Source: JAYZVT01 sp050248375
Lineage (GTDB): Bacteria; Pseudomonadota; Alphaproteobacteria; Rhizobiales; Methyloligellaceae
NCBI GenBank assembly: GCA_050248375.1
Contig: JBFWSL010000017.1
Location: forward strand, 1-25,650
Reading direction: 5' to 3'
Length of the DNA: 25,650 nt
Position 1 is the first letter of the stretch, and every line of letters starts with the position of its first letter. The notes beneath the pieces were generated by a model. That model ran no database searches and was not told the origin of the DNA. It was given only the letters and a program-made list of their open reading frames with translations. This document shows positions 22,828 through 25,650 of the stretch, piece after piece. The position numbers and the translations under genes were made by a program.

Positions 22828-23985
22828 GTGTTTGTCATGCGGGTATCCAATCTTTCCTGGACAAGTGGCGGCGGCTGGTCGTGCGCGCCCGGCAATTGCC
22901 ATGACGCCAATCTCGTCATCTATTTCGGCTCGCGCCAGGCCCTGGAGAGCGGCGAGCGCTATGCAGAACTGAAAGACGCGTTCCCTTCTGCCCACGTGCT
23001 GGGATGCAGCACGGGCGGGCAAATCCACAATGACGATATCTCGGACGATGAGATCGGGGCGCTGGCCATCCGGTTCGGCGCCACGCGGCTGAAGGCCGTC
23101 TGCAGGGAAATCGGGAGCGCGGAGCATTCCGCAGCCTGCGGGCAGGAAATAGGCCAGGCCCTGGCCGCACCCGATCTCTCCGGCGTGTTCGTTCTGTCCG
23201 ACGGATTGAATGTGAACGGCAGCGCACTGGTCGCGGGACTGACCGGGGCCATAGGCAACCGGATACCCGTTACGGGCGGACTGGCGGGCGACGGCGCGGC
23301 GTTCCAGAGCACGCTCGTGGGCTGCGACGAACCTCCCCGGCCCCGGCGGATCGCGGCGATAGGCTTCTACGGAAGCGCTGTCCGCATCGGTCATGGCAGC
23401 GCGGGCGGCTGGGACGTGTTCGGCCCCCACCGGCGCATCACCCGCTCAAGCGGCAACGTTCTCCATGAGCTGGACGGGGAGCCCGCGCTCGACCTGTATG
23501 AACGCTATCTCGGGCCCGAGGATGCGCAGGGGCTTCCCGGCACGGGCCTGCTGTTCCCGCTGCGCATCGCCAGTCCGGAGCAGCCACGCAACGGACTGGT
23601 CCGAACCATCCTCGCGGTGGACCGCGAGACGCGATCCATGACCTTCGCCGGCGACATGCCCGAAGGCTGGGTCGCGCAACTGATGCGCGGCCATTTCGAC
23701 AGGCTCGTGCAGGGCGCGGCGGACGCCGCGCAGGGGGCCGCTTCGTCGCTCAACGGCACTGGCGCGACCGGCGCCGCCATCCTGGTGAGCTGCATCGGGC
23801 GCAGGCTGCTGATGGGCCAGCACGCGCTGGAGGAAGTCGAGGCCGCGGCCGAGAGACTCGGCAGCAACGTTTCCCGTATCGGCTTCTACTCCTATGGGGA
23901 AATCTCGCCGCATGCCGCATCCGGCACGTGCGAACTGCACAACCAGACCATGACCGCCACCGTGTTCTCGGAAGCGGGGGCATGA
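22828..23985 (+). CDS. FIST-domain sensory protein, 385 aa, NosP-like candidate
   Basis: The protein has a FIST N domain (~25-205; LVIYFGSRQALESG, HVLGCSTGGQIHNDDISDDEIGALAIRFGATRLKAV, GVFVLSDGLNVNGSALVAGL, PVTGGLAGDGAAFQSTLV) and a FIST C domain (~215-365; RSSGNVLHELDGEPALDLYERYLG, ending IGFYSYGEISPHAASGTCELHNQTMTATVF). It has no signal peptide or membrane helix and should be cytoplasmic. FIST proteins bind small ligands; NosP members bind haem and sense nitric oxide and are often encoded beside histidine kinases or cyclic-di-GMP enzymes, as here. Haem binding cannot be proven from sequence. The start is GTG with AAGGGG nine bases upstream; an ATG three codons later (22837) is the alternative. 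The GGDEF/EAL gene begins three bases after the stop. Confidence 0.92.
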   Translation: MFVMRVSNLSWTSGGGWSCAPGNCHDANLVIYFGSRQALESGERYAELKDAFPSAHVLGCSTGGQIHNDDISDDEIGALAIRFGATRLKAVCREIGSAEHSAACGQEIGQALAAPDLSGVFVLSDGLNVNGSALVAGLTGAIGNRIPVTGGLAGDGAAFQSTLVGCDEPPRPRRIAAIGFYGSAVRIGHGSAGGWDVFGPHRRITRSSGNVLHELDGEPALDLYERYLGPEDAQGLPGTGLLFPLRIASPEQPRNGLVRTILAVDRETRSMTFAGDMPEGWVAQLMRGHFDRLVQGAADAAQGAASSLNGTGATGAAILVSCIGRRLLMGQHALEEVEAAAERLGSNVSRIGFYSYGEISPHAASGTCELHNQTMTATVFSEAGA

Positions 23986-23988
23986 CGG

Positions 23989-25650
23989 TTGATCAAAAAC
24001 CTCTTCATCAAGCAGGTCGCGAAGTGCACCGGCACTGACGGCGCCGTGGACATGGACGCGCTGTCGCGGCTCGTCATCGCCACATACGAGGATGCCGAGC
24101 GCGACCGCAGGCGCACCGACCGCTCGATCTCGCTGATGGTCGAAGAGCTGGATCAGCTCAACTCCAGCCTCGAGGAGAAGATCCGCAGGCGGACAGCCCA
24201 GTTGCACGAGAGCCAGCGCGAAGCCGAGAAGCAGAACTCCCTGTTCGACGCCGCGCTGAAGAACATGGCGCAAGGTCTGGCCATGTACGACGCGGACGGC
24301 ACCCTGGTCATCAGCAACCAGCGCTACGCGGAGATGTACAGGTTTCCGGCGGACTATGTGAAGCCGGGACGCCGCCTCCAGGAGCTTTTTCACTACCGGC
24401 ATGCCCACGGACAACTCATGGGGGACCCGGACAAGGTGCTGGAGACGATCCTTTCCTCCATTCGGCAGGGGTTGAAGCATTCGCGTATTCAGCAGTTGCC
24501 GGACGGCCGGCATATCCTCGTGAACTGCCAGCCCATGAGCGACGGCGGCTGGGTCAGCACGCATGAGGACATTACCGAACGGCGCGAGGCGGAGCAGCGT
24601 ATCGCCCATATGGCGCGGCACGACTCGCTTACGGATCTGCCGAACCGGCACACACTCATGGACGATCTGTCCATGGCGGTGCGGAAAGCGGCCCCCGGCC
24701 GCGAAGTGGCCGTGCATTTCCTCGACCTGGACCGCTTCAAGACCATCAACGACACGCTCGGACATCATGTGGGCGACATCCTGCTCAAGGCGGTGGCCAA
24801 GCGGCTGGGCAATTGCGTGAAATGCGGCGACATGATCGCGCGCATAGGCGGCGATGAATTCGCCATCGTCCAGAAGGATATCCGCGACCGCGAAGGCGCC
24901 GTAGCGCTCGCAAACCGTATCTGCGCAACCGTCAACGCGCCCTACGACCTCGACGGCCACGTATTGGTCGCCGACGTAAGCGTCGGCATCGCCATCACCC
25001 CCGACGATGGCCGCGAGCCGGGCGAACTGCTCAAGCACGCAGACCTCGCCATGCACAGGGCGAAGGCGGAGAACAAGGGGTCCTACCGCTTCTTCGATCC
25101 GGAAATGAGCGCCCGCATCGGCCGGCGCCGCGAACTGGAGCTCGATCTCCGCACCGCCTACGAGAGCGGGCAGTTCGAGGTTCACTACCAGCCGATCGTC
25201 CGGCTGGCGGCCAGCAAGGTCTCTTCCTGCGAGGCTCTGCTCCGCTGGTGCCACCCTCAGCGCGGGCAGGTATCCCCCTCGGAGTTCATACCCGTGGCCG
25301 AGGAAATCGGTCTCATCGTCAAGCTGGGAGAATGGGTGCTGCGCACCGCCTGTACCGACGCCATGTCGTGGGACGGCGGCGTCGGGGTGTCGGTGAACAT
25401 TTCGCCGACCCAGGTCGCGGACCACAGGTTCCTGCCCCTGGTCAAGGACGTGCTCGAGGAGACCGGCCTTCCGCCACACCGGCTGGAGATCGAGATCACC
25501 GAGGAGGTGCTGGTGCGCAACCCCGATGCGGCGCGCAGCGTGCTGGCCGGCCTGCGGGACATCGGGGTGCGCATCGCGCTCGACGACTTCGGAACAGGCT
25601 ACTCCTCGCTGATCTACCTGTGCCAGTTTCCCTTCGACAAGATCAAGATC
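23989..25650 (+). CDS. PAS-GGDEF-EAL cyclic-di-GMP protein, partial (runs off right edge)
   Basis: The frame starts with TTG at 23989, eight bases after a GGGGG ribosome site and three bases after the FIST stop, and stays open for 554 codons to the edge. A coiled coil (~35-82, EELDQLNSSLEEKIRRRTAQL) is followed by a PAS domain (~84-197; NMAQGLAMYDADGTLVISNQRY). The GGDEF domain (~205-370) has the intact active site GGDEF at 287-291; the inhibitory-site motif is K278-x-x-D281 instead of RxxD. The EAL domain begins at ~385 with EAL at 415-417, N470, E502 and DDFGTGYSSL from 532. All catalytic residues seen so far are intact, so synthesis, breakdown or both are possible. No membrane helix is visible, so it should be soluble and take input from the FIST partner. 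Confidence 0.93.
   Translation, partial: MIKNLFIKQVAKCTGTDGAVDMDALSRLVIATYEDAERDRRRTDRSISLMVEELDQLNSSLEEKIRRRTAQLHESQREAEKQNSLFDAALKNMAQGLAMYDADGTLVISNQRYAEMYRFPADYVKPGRRLQELFHYRHAHGQLMGDPDKVLETILSSIRQGLKHSRIQQLPDGRHILVNCQPMSDGGWVSTHEDITERREAEQRIAHMARHDSLTDLPNRHTLMDDLSMAVRKAAPGREVAVHFLDLDRFKTINDTLGHHVGDILLKAVAKRLGNCVKCGDMIARIGGDEFAIVQKDIRDREGAVALANRICATVNAPYDLDGHVLVADVSVGIAITPDDGREPGELLKHADLAMHRAKAENKGSYRFFDPEMSARIGRRRELELDLRTAYESGQFEVHYQPIVRLAASKVSSCEALLRWCHPQRGQVSPSEFIPVAEEIGLIVKLGEWVLRTACTDAMSWDGGVGVSVNISPTQVADHRFLPLVKDVLEETGLPPHRLEIEITEEVLVRNPDAARSVLAGLRDIGVRIALDDFGTGYSSLIYLCQFPFDKIKI

Noticed and set aside
23446..25479. A 677-codon open frame on the minus strand opposite the FIST and GGDEF/EAL genes
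   Set aside because: Its product has no recognisable domain and is His/Asp/Arg-rich in the way antisense frames of high-GC genes are; the plus strand encodes clear FIST, PAS, GGDEF and EAL motifs.

Overview
The window is high-GC DNA that looks like an alphaproteobacterium, most likely Hyphomicrobiales (Rhizobiales). The evidence is a complete Tad/Cpa (Flp type IVc) pilus locus in the usual alphaproteobacterial order, a palindromic intergenic repeat built on CGGAAAAGTGG/CCACTTTTCCG of a kind common in that order, and gene pairings such as an M17 peptidase with an SH3-NlpC/P60 peptidase. No rRNA, tRNA, CRISPR array, transposase or phage gene was seen. The genus cannot be told from the sequence alone.

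Layout. Positions 1-200 hold the end of a tiny hydrophobic reading frame and two hairpin repeats. Positions 219-3496 (minus strand) hold a secreted protein of unknown function and a tightly overlapping three-gene unit: M17 aminopeptidase, NlpC/P60 peptidase, and a two-helix membrane protein with a zinc ribbon. A glutathione S-transferase (3594-4262, plus) follows. Positions 4387-18489 are the Tad pilus island. tadD is on the plus strand. The main unit runs on the minus strand from the Flp pilin (14659) through cpaA, cpaB, cpaC, cpaD, cpaE, cpaF, tadB and tadC (5576). A second cluster holds a secretin-N-domain periplasmic protein (plus), a TadG-like VWA protein (minus) and two TadE/TadF-type pseudopilins (plus). 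CpaF powers the machine on the TadB/TadC platform, CpaE/TadZ positions it, CpaC with CpaB and CpaD forms the outer-membrane channel, CpaA matures the pilins, and TadE/F/G are minor components.

Positions 18692-22706 look metabolic. A fumarylacetoacetate-hydrolase-family enzyme and a ketopantoate-reductase-family dehydrogenase are followed by a strong terminator. After a 24-codon small membrane ORF on the minus strand comes a LysR regulator overlapping an L-threonate/3-hydroxyisobutyrate-type dehydrogenase. From 22828 to the right edge, a FIST-domain sensor is followed three bases later by a PAS-GGDEF-EAL protein that runs off the window; it is probably an environment-responsive cyclic-di-GMP switch.

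Main points for a second look: (i) cpaA carries an apparent one-base deletion that cuts off its conserved C-terminal tail, which is still readable in the -1 frame; (ii) the FIST + GGDEF/EAL pair resembles NosP-type nitric-oxide signalling; (iii) CtrA-like TTAA-N7-TTAA sites with one mismatch lie upstream of the Tad transcription units; (iv) there is a perfect 16-bp palindrome in front of cpaB, and a very small membrane protein gene at 20707-20781.
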